Positions 6,741 through 14,399 of a DNA stretch of 17,934 bases are shown piece by piece. Position 1 is the first letter of the stretch. Each line of letters starts with the position of its first letter. The notes beneath the pieces are model-generated. The model was not told where the DNA came from and did not search any database. It saw only the letters and a list, made by a program, of their open reading frames with translations. A program made the translations under genes and the position numbers. Source of the DNA: CAZBPZ01 sp964493955 (GTDB lineage Bacteria; Chloroflexota; Dehalococcoidia; Dehalococcoidales; Fen-1064). The DNA is taken from contig CAZBPZ010000033.1 of NCBI GenBank assembly GCA_964493955.1, positions 1 to 17,934 of the forward strand, written 5' to 3'.

Positions 6741-8341
6741 TTTCCCGGGATGAAGTATTCGCCAGCCACAACAGCCGCAAGATATGGCAGAAGTTCTGCG
6801 GCTTCTTCGAGCTTGACCTGAAGGAGTTCATGGACATCCAGCAAGAGCTCATGCTGGAGCAGATTGAGCTGGTGGCCGACAGCCCTCTGGGCCGGCTCAA
6901 GTTCAACGGCAAGAAGCCACGCAGCATCGAAGAGTACCGCCAGACGGTACCCCTCAGCGATTACTGGTCCGGCTACGCCGAGTACATCGGCCAGGAAGGT
7001 AAAGAGGAGTGGCTGGCCGAAAAGCCGGTGGTCTGGGCACATACCTCGGGGCGGGGCGGCCAGTTCAAATGGATACCCTGGACCCGGCGTGCCCTGGAGC
7101 ACTACGCCGATGTCACCATGGCCATCATGATTCTGGCCTGCGCCGAGCGCAGGGGCGAGGTGCTCGTCTGGGAGGGCAGCCGCTTCCTGTTCATCCTGGC
7201 ACCCCCACCCTACATTTCCGGCATCAGCGCCCAGGCGCTGGCAGACCGCTTTAACATCAAGGTCATCCCGCCACCGGAGATATCCTGGACGCTGAGCTTT
7301 CAGGACAGAATCGCCCTCGGCTTCAGGATGGCCCTCTCCCAGGGGGTTGACTTCGCCGGGGCCGTCAGCACCGCCCTGCTCAAGGTAGGCGAGTCGCTGG
7401 CTGCCAGGTCGGGCGGCCTGCGCTTCTCAGCGGGAATGCTCAAACCGGCGGTGCTCGGCCGGATGCTGCGGGCTTACCTGATAAGCCGCCGCGAAGGGCG
7501 TGCCATGCTCCCCAGAGACATCTGGCCGGTCAAGGGCCTGGCCTGCGGCGGCACCGATACCCGCATCTACCGCGACCAGATAAAGCACTACTGGGGCAAA
7601 TACCCCCACGAGAGCTACGGCATGACCGAGACCGGCGTCATCACCATCCAGAGCTGGACCAAGAAGGACATGACGTTTTATCCCTACCTGGCCTTCCTGG
7701 AGTTCATCCCGGAAGAAGAGTGGCTCAAGAACCGTGAAGACCCCACCTACCAGCCGCGTACCATCCTGCTCGACGAGGTAAAGGTTGGCGAGACCTACGA
7801 GGTGGTCATCTCCAACTTCTACGGCATGCCACTGATGCGCTACCGCCCGGGAGACATGGTCACCATCACTGCCCCGGGTGACGACGAGATAGGCTGCGGC
7901 ATACCGCAGGCCCAGTTCTACAGCCGGGCCGACTGGCTGATAGACCTTTACAGCATCGTCCGGCTGGACGAGCTGACCCTCTGGCAGGCCATCGACAGCA
8001 CGGGAGTCCCGCTGGAAGAATGGTCGGCCCGCAAGGAGTACGACGGCGCTACGCCTGTCCTGCGGCTCTACGTTGAGCCAAAGGACGAGGCCAATACCCG
8101 TGACATGGCCGAGCTCGTGCACCAGAAGCTGTACGAAATCAGCCCCCTCTACCGGGAGGCCATCGAAGAGATGGAGACCAACCCGGTGCGCGTGGTAACA
8201 CTGAAGCCGGGCAGCTTCCAGCGCTACTACGACCGCCGACTGAGCGAAGGGGCAGACCTGGCCCACCTCAAACCACCCCACATCAACGCCAGCGACGCCG
8301 TCATCAATGACCTGATTAGGAGCCAGGGAGGCCCGGAGTAG
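6737..8341 (+). CDS. GH3-like acyl-adenylating (amide synthetase) family enzyme
   Basis: 534 residues. ANL/GH3-type motifs in order: HTSGRGGQFKWIPWT (102-116) at the position of the ATP phosphate loop, ESYGMTETG (292-300), the YGMTE adenine-binding motif, and MRYRPGDMV (357-365), the Y-R-x-GD ribose motif. The C-terminal PGSFQRYYDRRLSEGA...LKPPHI, with Lys482, matches the ending of GH3 proteins (GTF...GA...QYK-P-R). GH3 enzymes adenylate a carboxylic acid and join it to an amino acid. The bacterial homologues' substrates are mostly unknown, and a CoA-ligase-like role is an alternative. A strong AAGGAGGAG lies six bases or so before the ATG, which overlaps the stop of the RR-E1 fusion. Position between sensory genes suggests regulated synthesis or activation of a carboxylate. 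Confidence 0.85.
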   Translation: MISRDEVFASHNSRKIWQKFCGFFELDLKEFMDIQQELMLEQIELVADSPLGRLKFNGKKPRSIEEYRQTVPLSDYWSGYAEYIGQEGKEEWLAEKPVVWAHTSGRGGQFKWIPWTRRALEHYADVTMAIMILACAERRGEVLVWEGSRFLFILAPPPYISGISAQALADRFNIKVIPPPEISWTLSFQDRIALGFRMALSQGVDFAGAVSTALLKVGESLAARSGGLRFSAGMLKPAVLGRMLRAYLISRREGRAMLPRDIWPVKGLACGGTDTRIYRDQIKHYWGKYPHESYGMTETGVITIQSWTKKDMTFYPYLAFLEFIPEEEWLKNREDPTYQPRTILLDEVKVGETYEVVISNFYGMPLMRYRPGDMVTITAPGDDEIGCGIPQAQFYSRADWLIDLYSIVRLDELTLWQAIDSTGVPLEEWSARKEYDGATPVLRLYVEPKDEANTRDMAELVHQKLYEISPLYREAIEEMETNPVRVVTLKPGSFQRYYDRRLSEGADLAHLKPPHINASDAVINDLIRSQGGPE

Positions 8342-8354
8342 GGGAATTCTGGTA

Positions 8355-10523
8355 ATGAGCCTGCTGCTATCACTGCCACCGTTCCTGGCCTTCGCGCTGC
8401 TGACGACACTGGCCGTGGTGGTGCTATACCGGAACCACCGCTCGGCCCGGTACCGCCTCTTCGCCATCTTCCTCCTGAGCCTGGGAATGTGGGGGCTTAC
8501 CATCTTCGGCATGCGCACCAGCCCGGACGCCGGGCAGGCCCTGCTGTGGCGGCGGGCACTGCCCCCGTTTGGAGCCCTGGCCAGCATCTCCTTCTTCCAC
8601 TTCTCCCTGCTCCACACCCGGCAGTGGCCGAAGCGGTGGGTGCTGCCCACCGCCTACACCCTGCTTGCCCTCATCACCGCCCTCTCCTTCACTGACCTCA
8701 TAGTGGAAGGCATGACGACCGACCAGTTCGGCTACCTGCCGGTAACCGGCCCCCTCAATGACATTGTCCCGGCCGTCGGCTACAGCTATCTGCTCTGGGG
8801 CATGGTGAACTTCATCCGTGCCTACCGCCGCTCCCACTCCTACGAGGAGCGTAACTCGTACCTCTACTTCCTCATCGGCCTGGGGTGTGTCATCGCCGGC
8901 GGCCTGGTTGATATGCTCTCCGTGCTCGGTCTACCTGTCCCGCCGGTAGGGCTAATCGGCAACATCATGTTCGGCAGCATCGCCACCGTTGCCATTCTGC
9001 GGTACCACCTGGTTGATATCAACGTTGTCCTGCGCAAGGGCCTGAGCTACGCCCTGATTAGCACGGCCGTGGCCGTCCCCTACGTGGGCGCGATTATCCT
9101 CTTCAACCATGTCTTCGGCGGCGAGTCAGCCTCCATCTGGAGCAGCCTCCTGCTGCTGGTCTTCCTGGCCTTCGCCCTGCAGCCGCTCTGGCAGCGGGCG
9201 CAGCGGCTGGTGGACCGCCTCTTCTACCGGGAGCGCTACGAGTTCCTGAAGGAGCTGGAGGACTTCAGCCTGGCCGCCCATGACATCCGCGACCTCAAGC
9301 AGCTCGGCGAGACGGTAGTCCGGCTGGTATCACGGGCACTGCGTACCTCGGCGGCCCACCTGCTGCTCATGGCGGAGTCGGGCGAGTTCACCGTGCTGGC
9401 CTCAACCGACCCTGAGCCACCCGACATCACCCTCCGGAGCACCAGCCTGCTAGCCCGCTGGCTGGAATCACACCCCTACCAGCTACGCGGCAGCGAACTG
9501 GCCACCATTCCGCTGCTGCAATCGCTGCCGGAGCGTGAGTCCGCCGCCCTCAAGGCTACCCGGCCGGACCTGATTGTGCCCCTGATTAGCAAGAACAACG
9601 CCCTGATAGGCCTCCTCATCCTCGCCGAGAGCATCTCCGGGCTACCCTACTCAACCGGCGACGAACGCCTGGTACAGACAGTGGCCAGCCGTGTCGCCGT
9701 GGAGCTGGAGAATGCCCGGCTCTACGCCCTGGAGCGCAGCATGCGCCGCCAGCTCCAGAAGCAGGACGAGCAGAAGACCGAGTTCCTCCACAGCGTGGCC
9801 CACGAGCTCAAGACCCCGCTCACTGCCATCGTGTCTTCCTCCGAGATGCTGCACGACGCCGAGGCAATCAGCCCCGAGCTGCGGGAGCGGCTGGTGAACA
9901 ACATCAACCGCAGCGCCTGGCTGATGGACAAGCGGGTCGGCGAGCTGCTGGACCTGGCCAAGATACAGATAGGCACCCTTCAGCTGCACCTGGAGCGGCG
10001 CGACATCAGCCAGCTGGTGGACGAAGTCACCGGGCAGCTGCAGTCCCTCTTCACCAACAAGCGCCAGCGGCTGACGGTCAACATCGCCGTACCGCTGCCA
10101 GAAGTAACACTGGACAGCGAGCGCATTGAGCAGGTACTGGTAAACCTGCTTTCCAACGCCAACAAGTTTTCGCCACCGGAGGGGGAGATAGTCCTGCATG
10201 TCAGCGCCAGCCAAGAACAGCTGTTTGTCTCCGTGGCCGATTCAGCCCCCACCATCCCCGAAGAGGACCGGGTGCGGCTCTTCGAGGCCTACTTCCGCGG
10301 CGGGGATGACTCCGAGCGGCAGCGGGTACCCGGCCTGGGGCTGGGGCTGGCCATATCCAGGCGCATCGTGGAAAAGCACCACGGCCGCATCTGGGTGGAA
10401 AACCGGCCCGAAGGCGGCAACCGGTTCTGCTTCACCATCCCCATCCCCGTGCCAGACCACCACGAGACCGGCGAGGACAGCGCCTCCACCACGTCACTCG
10501 CCGCAACAGGAGGACGCCGGTGA
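8355..10523 (+). CDS. Membrane histidine kinase: multi-TM sensor, GAF, HisKA, HATPase_c
   Basis: 722 residues. The N-terminal third has about seven to nine membrane segments (roughly 5-25, 36-53, 68-87, 95-114, 133-157, 168-190, 197-216, 229-251, 260-277), resembling the 7TM sensor region of histidine kinases. A GAF-like domain lies at about 300-460 and ends in the helix VASRVAVELENARLYALE. HisKA carries the phospho-accepting His483 in VAHELKTPLTAI. HATPase_c has the N box NLLSNANKFSP (Asn601) and G2 loop GLGLGLAISRRIVEKHHG. The G1 box is unusual: DSAPTIP (629-635) keeps the Asp but lacks both glycines of D-x-G-x-G-I-P. The start is 13 bases after the GH3-like stop. The stop overlaps the next gene (GTGA), so the kinase and the OmpR-type regulator are a cognate pair. 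It may also phosphorylate the RR-E1 fusion, which is inference. Confidence 0.92.
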   Translation: MSLLLSLPPFLAFALLTTLAVVVLYRNHRSARYRLFAIFLLSLGMWGLTIFGMRTSPDAGQALLWRRALPPFGALASISFFHFSLLHTRQWPKRWVLPTAYTLLALITALSFTDLIVEGMTTDQFGYLPVTGPLNDIVPAVGYSYLLWGMVNFIRAYRRSHSYEERNSYLYFLIGLGCVIAGGLVDMLSVLGLPVPPVGLIGNIMFGSIATVAILRYHLVDINVVLRKGLSYALISTAVAVPYVGAIILFNHVFGGESASIWSSLLLLVFLAFALQPLWQRAQRLVDRLFYRERYEFLKELEDFSLAAHDIRDLKQLGETVVRLVSRALRTSAAHLLLMAESGEFTVLASTDPEPPDITLRSTSLLARWLESHPYQLRGSELATIPLLQSLPERESAALKATRPDLIVPLISKNNALIGLLILAESISGLPYSTGDERLVQTVASRVAVELENARLYALERSMRRQLQKQDEQKTEFLHSVAHELKTPLTAIVSSSEMLHDAEAISPELRERLVNNINRSAWLMDKRVGELLDLAKIQIGTLQLHLERRDISQLVDEVTGQLQSLFTNKRQRLTVNIAVPLPEVTLDSERIEQVLVNLLSNANKFSPPEGEIVLHVSASQEQLFVSVADSAPTIPEEDRVRLFEAYFRGGDDSERQRVPGLGLGLAISRRIVEKHHGRIWVENRPEGGNRFCFTIPIPVPDHHETGEDSASTTSLAATGGRR

Positions 10524-11200
10524 GAATCCTGATTGTGGAAGACAGCCCCGAGATTGCCGAGGCAGTCTCACTCTGCATCCAGCTACGCTGGCCCGAGGCC
10601 GAGATGTCGGTGGCGGCCGAGGGTGGGCTGGCAGTACGCATGCTGGAAGACGAGAACTTTGACCTGGTGATGCTGGATATCAACCTGCCGGACATTGACG
10701 GTTTCGAGGTGCTGCGGCGCACCCGCACCTTCTCCGACGTGCCCGTCATCATCCTGACAGTCCGCGGCCACGACGACGACCAGGTCAAAGGGCTGGAGAT
10801 GGGAGCGGACGACTACATCGTCAAGCCCTTCAAGCCCCGGGACCTGGTGGCCCGCGTCAACGCCGTCCTGCGGCGCAGCCAGACGCCCACCTTCCAGGTG
10901 TCGCAACCCCGGCTCAAACGCGGCCGGCTCGAGCTGGACTTCGCCGCCGGCGAGGCCAGCCTCGGCGACCGCATCATCAAGCTGACGCCAATCGAGGCCC
11001 GGCTGCTCTACGTGCTGATGGAACACGCCGAAGATACCCTCTCCTCCGAGAGGCTCTCCCGCGAGATATGGGGGCACGTGGTGGAGGACACGGAGCAGCT
11101 CAGTACCTACATCAACCGCCTCCTGGCCAAGCTGGCCGACGGCCCTTCAGGGCCGGTGCTGGATACCGGCAGCGGGTACCGCTTCGTCAGCCCGAACTGA
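10520..11200 (+). CDS. OmpR/PhoB-family response regulator
   Basis: 226 residues. Receiver domain 1-120 with the acidic pair Glu7/Asp8, phospho-acceptor Asp53 in LVMLDINLPDIDG, Thr in IILTVRG and Lys in DDYIVKPF. A C-terminal winged helix-turn-helix spans about 130-226, with the typical LTPIEARLL...LSREIWG...STYINRLLAKL...GSGYRF pattern. It is a transcription factor activated by the kinase encoded immediately upstream. The start is GTG at 10520, overlapping the kinase stop, with AGGAGG six bases upstream. It is the last gene of the tight operon starting at 5499. Targets are unknown; the operon's own promoter and the MFS promoter downstream are obvious candidates. Confidence 0.95.
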   Translation: MRILIVEDSPEIAEAVSLCIQLRWPEAEMSVAAEGGLAVRMLEDENFDLVMLDINLPDIDGFEVLRRTRTFSDVPVIILTVRGHDDDQVKGLEMGADDYIVKPFKPRDLVARVNAVLRRSQTPTFQVSQPRLKRGRLELDFAAGEASLGDRIIKLTPIEARLLYVLMEHAEDTLSSERLSREIWGHVVEDTEQLSTYINRLLAKLADGPSGPVLDTGSGYRFVSPN

Positions 11201-11303
11201 CCGGCAACCGCCCCCGGCATGGCGCGGCGGGCTGGTGTCTGGCCGGTGCCGCTGCCCTGCCAGCCGGCAACCCCCTTCCCTGCCCGATAAAGCCGGGCCG
11301 GTA

Positions 11304-11312
11304 TGCTATACT
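11304..11312 (+). promoter_or_regulatory. Extended -10 promoter of the MFS gene
   Basis: TGCTATACT at 11304-11312 fits the extended -10 form TGnTATAAT with 5 of 6 hexamer matches. No good -35 is seen, as is common for this class. It overlaps an in-frame ATG at 11303, which therefore would not be in the transcript. Confidence 0.5.
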
Positions 11313-11350
11313 CGGTGGGTCGGTCCTACTCCAGCAGGAAGGAGCTTCCC

Positions 11351-12619
11351 GTGCGCCCGGTCTCCAGCGGTGATTCGGCCCTCAGGCACTGGCTGAGAGA
11401 AGGCTTCCTCGGCCGGTTCCCCCGGGGTGTCTGGGTCCTCTCCGCTATCCAGCTCATCTCCTCGGCCGGTTTCTCAATCTGCCTCCCCTTTCTGCCCCTC
11501 TACCTTCACCAGGACCGCGGCCTGACGATGACGGTGGTCGGCTCGCTCTTCCTGATAAGCGGTGTCACCTCGTCATTCGCACAGATGGCCGGGGGGCTAA
11601 TAGCCGACCGCTTCGGGCGGCGTCGGCTGCTGCTGGGGGCATCGGCGCTGCGTTTCTTCATCTACGCCGGGCTGGCCGGCCTCATCGCCACCGGGGCACC
11701 GGTCTGGTCAATCGCGCTGGTCTTCATCGCCGGACAGGCCGTAGGCATGACAATGCGGCCGGCCATCGCCGCCATGATAGCCGACCTCACACCACCGGCC
11801 CGCCTGACCGAGACCTACAGTCTGCTGAGGGTAGGGCAGAACGTGGGCTGGGCCAGCGGGCCGGCCCTGGGTGGCTACCTCCTGACCTTCATGCCCTACG
11901 CCTGGCTCTTCGGGGTGACCGCTCTTTCCAGTATCATCACCCTTGTTCTGGTCTGGTGGCTGATAGGTGAGTCCTTCCAGGCCTCCGGCGAGCGGGTGCC
12001 GCTGCGCAGCATGTTCGGGGCCGCCGCTGACCGCCGTTTCCTCACCTTCACCCTGCTCTCGCTGCTCGTCTTCATGACACTGGGGCAACTCGGCAGCACC
12101 CTCTCCGTCTTCACGGTGGACCGGATTGGCATGTCCACCGCCCAGTACGGCATGATTCTCACCGCCAACGGCATCATGGTGGCGCTGCTACAGTACCCGG
12201 TGGGAAGATGGGCGGGGCGGCTGCCGGGAGCAACCGGGCTGGCGCTGGGGGCATTCCTCTTCGGGCTGGGTTACCTGGGCTACGGCGGTGTCCGCAGCTT
12301 TGGCTGGGGCATCGGGGCCATGCTGGTGGTGACCGCCGGCGAGATTGTCTTCTCGCCGCTGGCCATGTCCACCGCGGGGCGCCTCTCCCCTGCCACCCAC
12401 CGCGGCCGCTACATGGGGTTCTTCGGCCTGAGCCAGAGCCTGAGCATGTCCATGGCCCCCCTTTTCGGGGGTGTCCTGCTGGACTCCTTCCCCCACAACC
12501 CGTGGCTGGTGTGGGGCATCATCTCCTCGGTGGCCTTTGCCGCCACCGGCGGGCTGCTGCGCTGGCGGGGGTTAGGACCTGACGGCCACCCCCCGAAAAG
12601 CAAAGAGGCGCAGCCCTAG
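11351..12619 (+). CDS. Major facilitator superfamily (MFS) transporter
   Basis: 422 residues from GTG 11351, about twelve membrane segments. The loop after the second segment contains GGLIADRFGRRRLLL, the MFS motif A, and the region QAVGMTMRPAIAAMIADLTPPARLTETYSLLRVGQNVGWASGPALGG matches the drug-efflux/MdtH-like branch. It is probably an exporter of a small molecule; the substrate is unknown. I prefer GTG 11351 over ATG 11303 because AGGAAGGAG lies six bases upstream and because the ATG sits in a predicted -10 box. It follows the two-component operon by 150 bases on the same strand, so it may export that system's product or be a target of its regulator; both are inference. The stop codon lies inside the terminator hairpin. 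Confidence 0.9.
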   Translation: MRPVSSGDSALRHWLREGFLGRFPRGVWVLSAIQLISSAGFSICLPFLPLYLHQDRGLTMTVVGSLFLISGVTSSFAQMAGGLIADRFGRRRLLLGASALRFFIYAGLAGLIATGAPVWSIALVFIAGQAVGMTMRPAIAAMIADLTPPARLTETYSLLRVGQNVGWASGPALGGYLLTFMPYAWLFGVTALSSIITLVLVWWLIGESFQASGERVPLRSMFGAAADRRFLTFTLLSLLVFMTLGQLGSTLSVFTVDRIGMSTAQYGMILTANGIMVALLQYPVGRWAGRLPGATGLALGAFLFGLGYLGYGGVRSFGWGIGAMLVVTAGEIVFSPLAMSTAGRLSPATHRGRYMGFFGLSQSLSMSMAPLFGGVLLDSFPHNPWLVWGIISSVAFAATGGLLRWRGLGPDGHPPKSKEAQP

Positions 12620-12630
12620 CTGCGCTTTCT
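12607..12630 (+). terminator. Bidirectional terminator between the MFS and Hsp20 genes
   Basis: GCGCAGC (12608-12614), loop CCTA, GCTGCGC (12619-12625), then TTTCT. On the other strand the same stem is followed by CTCTTTG. It overlaps the MFS stop codon and also lies downstream of the convergent Hsp20 gene. Confidence 0.75.
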
Positions 12631-12678
12631 GCAAGGGACGGGAAGACCGGGGAAAGTGGGACCATCGCCCGAAGAAGA

Positions 12679-13179
12679 CTATTTCTTCTTGGCGGTCTCC
12701 CCGTCCTTGCCGACCTTAACCTTTATCTTCTTGGCGGCAACCTCGGCCTTCTTCGGCAGGGTCAGCTGCAGGACGCCGTGCTCGTAGGTGGCCTCAACCT
12801 TGCCGGTGTCAACGTTGGAAGGCAGGCGGACCACCCTCTGGAAGGCACCGTAGGTACGCTCGGTCCAGTGGTACTCGTCCTGCTTGACCTCCTCCTCGCT
12901 GCGCTTCTCACCCTTGATGGTGAGAGCATCGTCGGCGATGGAAATATCCACTTCCTCCGGCTTCAGACCAGGCAGCTCGGCCTTGACGATGTAGCGGTCA
13001 TCCTTCTCGATGACCTCCAGGGCCGGCGCCCAGGTCCGCTCGACCACACCCCGCCGGCGCCAGAACGGCCAGAAAGCCGAGCCAAACAGGTCATCAAAGC
13101 GGCGCTCGAACTCCTCAAGCTCGCTAAAGAGGTTCCACGGAGCCAGTGCCCTTGTTGGTCGCCATCTCTCCAGCGTCAT
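12679..13179 (-). CDS. hsp20: Hsp20 / alpha-crystallin family small heat-shock protein
   Basis: 166 residues, an ATP-independent holdase chaperone of the cytoplasm that forms oligomers and binds unfolding proteins. The N-terminal arm (MTLERWRPTRALAPWNLFSELEEFERRFDDLFG) is typical. The alpha-crystallin domain runs from about 50 to 142 and ends with ATYEHGVLQLTLPK, the A-x-x-x-x-GVL signature. A Lys-rich tail contains IKVKV, an I/V-x-I/V motif used in oligomer contacts. ATG 13179 is chosen over two upstream ATGs because AAGGAGGTG sits six bases before it. The predicted promoter uses a CRP-like operator that lies between this gene and the divergent Crp/Fnr gene. No CIRCE repeat is seen, so HrcA control is unlikely. 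Confidence 0.95.
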   Translation of the reverse strand: MTLERWRPTRALAPWNLFSELEEFERRFDDLFGSAFWPFWRRRGVVERTWAPALEVIEKDDRYIVKAELPGLKPEEVDISIADDALTIKGEKRSEEEVKQDEYHWTERTYGAFQRVVRLPSNVDTGKVEATYEHGVLQLTLPKKAEVAAKKIKVKVGKDGETAKKK

Positions 13180-13233
13180 AGCTCTCACCTCCTTGGCACT
13201 CATCGGGGCCGGTCCCACTTCCCGACCAAAATT

Positions 13234-13277
13234 ATTCTAGGAACGTCCCGGGGCCCCTATCTGTGACTTCAGTCACA
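13234..13277 (-). promoter_or_regulatory. hsp20 promoter with CRP-like operator
   Basis: The palindrome TGTGACTTCAGTCACA at 13262-13277 is a perfect TGTGA-N6-TCACA site. On the minus strand it is followed, after 22 bases, by TAGAAT (13239 down to 13234), placing the operator centre near -41.5 as in class II CRP activation. It shares this layout with the promoters at 14051 and 14400. Confidence 0.65.
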
Positions 13278-13301
13278 CCCGGTGACACCTGCCCGGCAAG
13301 G

Positions 13302-13329
13302 TTGAACAGCACCCCGGCCCTGGTGTAAT
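13302..13329 (+). promoter_or_regulatory. Predicted promoter of the Crp/Fnr-family gene
   Basis: TTGAAC (13302-13307), a 16-base spacer and TGTAAT (13324-13329). The CRP-like palindrome at 13262-13277 would be centred near -66.5 from this start, so feedback control from the same site is possible but the spacing is not a classic activating position. Confidence 0.45.
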
Positions 13330-13364
13330 CTTTTCTGCAGTCAGTACCGCGAGGCAGCGGCGGC

Positions 13365-14036
13365 ATGACCGTCCAGCTGGAATTCCTCAAAAGCATTCCG
13401 TACTTCCAGGGGCTCAGTTCCACCGAGCTGGAGTCAGTCCGCCAGCATGTCTTCGAACGCACCGTGCCGCGGGGTGAGCTCATCCAGCTTGAAGGCGAAA
13501 AGGTGGACGCGCTCTTCTTCGTGGTCTCCGGCGCCGTCAAGGTCTTCAAGACCTCGGCCGAGGGCAAAGAGCAGATACTGGCCATTGCCCGGCCGGGAGA
13601 CTCTTTCAATGACACGGCCCTCTTCGACCAGCAGCCCTCGCCCGCCAGCGCCGAGACAATGACACCAGCCCACCTCTACGGCATCACCCGGGCCAGCTTT
13701 GAAAGCATCCTGCACCGCCACCCCCGGGTAGCCCTGAATACCGCCCGGGTACTGGCGGAACAGACGCGGCGCCTCGTCTCGCTGGTGGAGGACCTCTCGT
13801 TCCGGCATGTCACCAGCCGGGTGGCGCGTATCCTGCTGGAGAACGCCGGCAACAGCACCGACCACGGCCCCCGGCTCACCCAGCAGGACATGGCGGCCAT
13901 GGCCGGCACGGTGCGCGAGGTGGTGGCCCGCTCCCTCAGGGCGCTGGAGGAAGATGGCCTCATCCGCATGGAACGGCAGCGCATCCACATCACTGACAGG
14001 GCTTCACTGCAAGCCCTGGCAGGCACTCCGGCATGA
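13365..14036 (+). CDS. Crp/Fnr-family transcriptional regulator
   Basis: 223 residues. The N-terminal cyclic-nucleotide-binding-type beta-roll (about 8-118) shows VVSGAVKVFKTSAEGKEQILAIARPGD. A long dimerisation helix (about 120-145) follows, then a C-terminal winged helix (about 148-215) with LTQQDMAAMAGTVREVVARSLRALEEDGLI. The recognition helix carries R184-E185-x-x-x-R189, the same spacing as Arg180, Glu181 and Arg185 of E. coli CRP, which read TGTGA. There is no cysteine, so no FNR-type iron-sulphur cluster. The phosphate-cassette region reads PSPASAETM rather than the R-S/T-A of cAMP binders, so the ligand is probably not cAMP. GAGG lies about ten bases before ATG 13365. It is flanked by three promoters carrying matching operators. 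Confidence 0.92.
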   Translation: MTVQLEFLKSIPYFQGLSSTELESVRQHVFERTVPRGELIQLEGEKVDALFFVVSGAVKVFKTSAEGKEQILAIARPGDSFNDTALFDQQPSPASAETMTPAHLYGITRASFESILHRHPRVALNTARVLAEQTRRLVSLVEDLSFRHVTSRVARILLENAGNSTDHGPRLTQQDMAAMAGTVREVVARSLRALEEDGLIRMERQRIHITDRASLQALAGTPA

Positions 14037-14050
14037 GGGGCTACCCGCGG

Positions 14051-14094
14051 TGAGACGTTGGTCACATACAGGCAGGCGGCGGGCCGCCTAGACT
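14051..14094 (+). promoter_or_regulatory. Ferredoxin promoter with CRP-like operator
   Basis: TGAGACGTTGGTCACA at 14051-14066 matches TGTGA-N6-TCACA with one mismatch. TAGACT at 14089-14094 lies 22 bases downstream, the same spacing as at hsp20. It starts just after the regulator's stop codon. Confidence 0.6.
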
Positions 14095-14127
14095 GCTACT
14101 GGGCAGGGGGTGAGGAGAGTGACCGTT

Positions 14128-14325
14128 ATGCCATGGATAGACCGGCAGAAGTGCAATAACTGCGGTCTGTGCGTGGACGTCTGTACCTGCAACGCCATCA
14201 TCATGGAAGACGGCGTGGTCACGATAATCGAGACCGAAGAGTGCGGCTGGTGTACCATCTGCGAAGCGGTCTGTCCCCTGATGGCAATCCACTGCGCCTT
14301 CGAAATTATCTTCGACGAGCCATAG
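14128..14325 (+). CDS. Small 2[4Fe-4S] ferredoxin
   Basis: 65 residues. Two cluster-binding motifs are present: CNNCGLCVDVC near the start and CGWCTICEAVCP in the second half, both CxxCxxCxxxC. Each motif would supply three cysteines to one cluster and the last to the other, as in clostridial-type ferredoxins. It is an electron carrier, cytoplasmic; its partner is not evident, and no oxidoreductase lies adjacent. ATG 14128 (MPWIDRQKC) is chosen with GAGGAG about ten bases upstream; in-frame GTG codons at 14110 and 14119 are less well placed. It has its own predicted Crp/Fnr-type promoter, so expression is likely tied to the regulator next door. Confidence 0.92.
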   Translation: MPWIDRQKCNNCGLCVDVCTCNAIIMEDGVVTIIETEECGWCTICEAVCPLMAIHCAFEIIFDEP

Positions 14326-14368
14326 TCCCCCCGATTGTCCCCCCGGACTACCTGTTACCCGGCTCTAC

Positions 14369-14397
14369 TTGACTTAAGCCCCCCGAGGCCTCAGAAT
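14369..14397 (+). promoter_or_regulatory. Possible second promoter ahead of the small zinc-ribbon gene
   Basis: TTGACT (14369-14374), a 17-base spacer and CAGAAT (14392-14397). Its start site would fall inside the operator at 14400-14415, so a bound regulator could block it while activating the downstream promoter. Confidence 0.3.
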
Positions 14398-14399
14398 AA

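Noticed and set aside
7427..8650. 407-codon open frame on the minus strand
   Set aside because: Antisense to the GH3-like and kinase genes, both of which have clear family motifs; no domain or ribosome binding site supports it.
13180..13260. CIRCE-type heat-shock operator upstream of hsp20
   Set aside because: TTGGCACTC at 13193-13201 resembles one half-site on the plus strand, but the matching inverted GAGTGCTAA half is absent.
14051..14066. FNR-type operator (TTGAT-N4-ATCAA)
   Set aside because: The half-sites are GAGA/TCACA with CRP spacing, and the neighbouring regulator lacks cluster cysteines.
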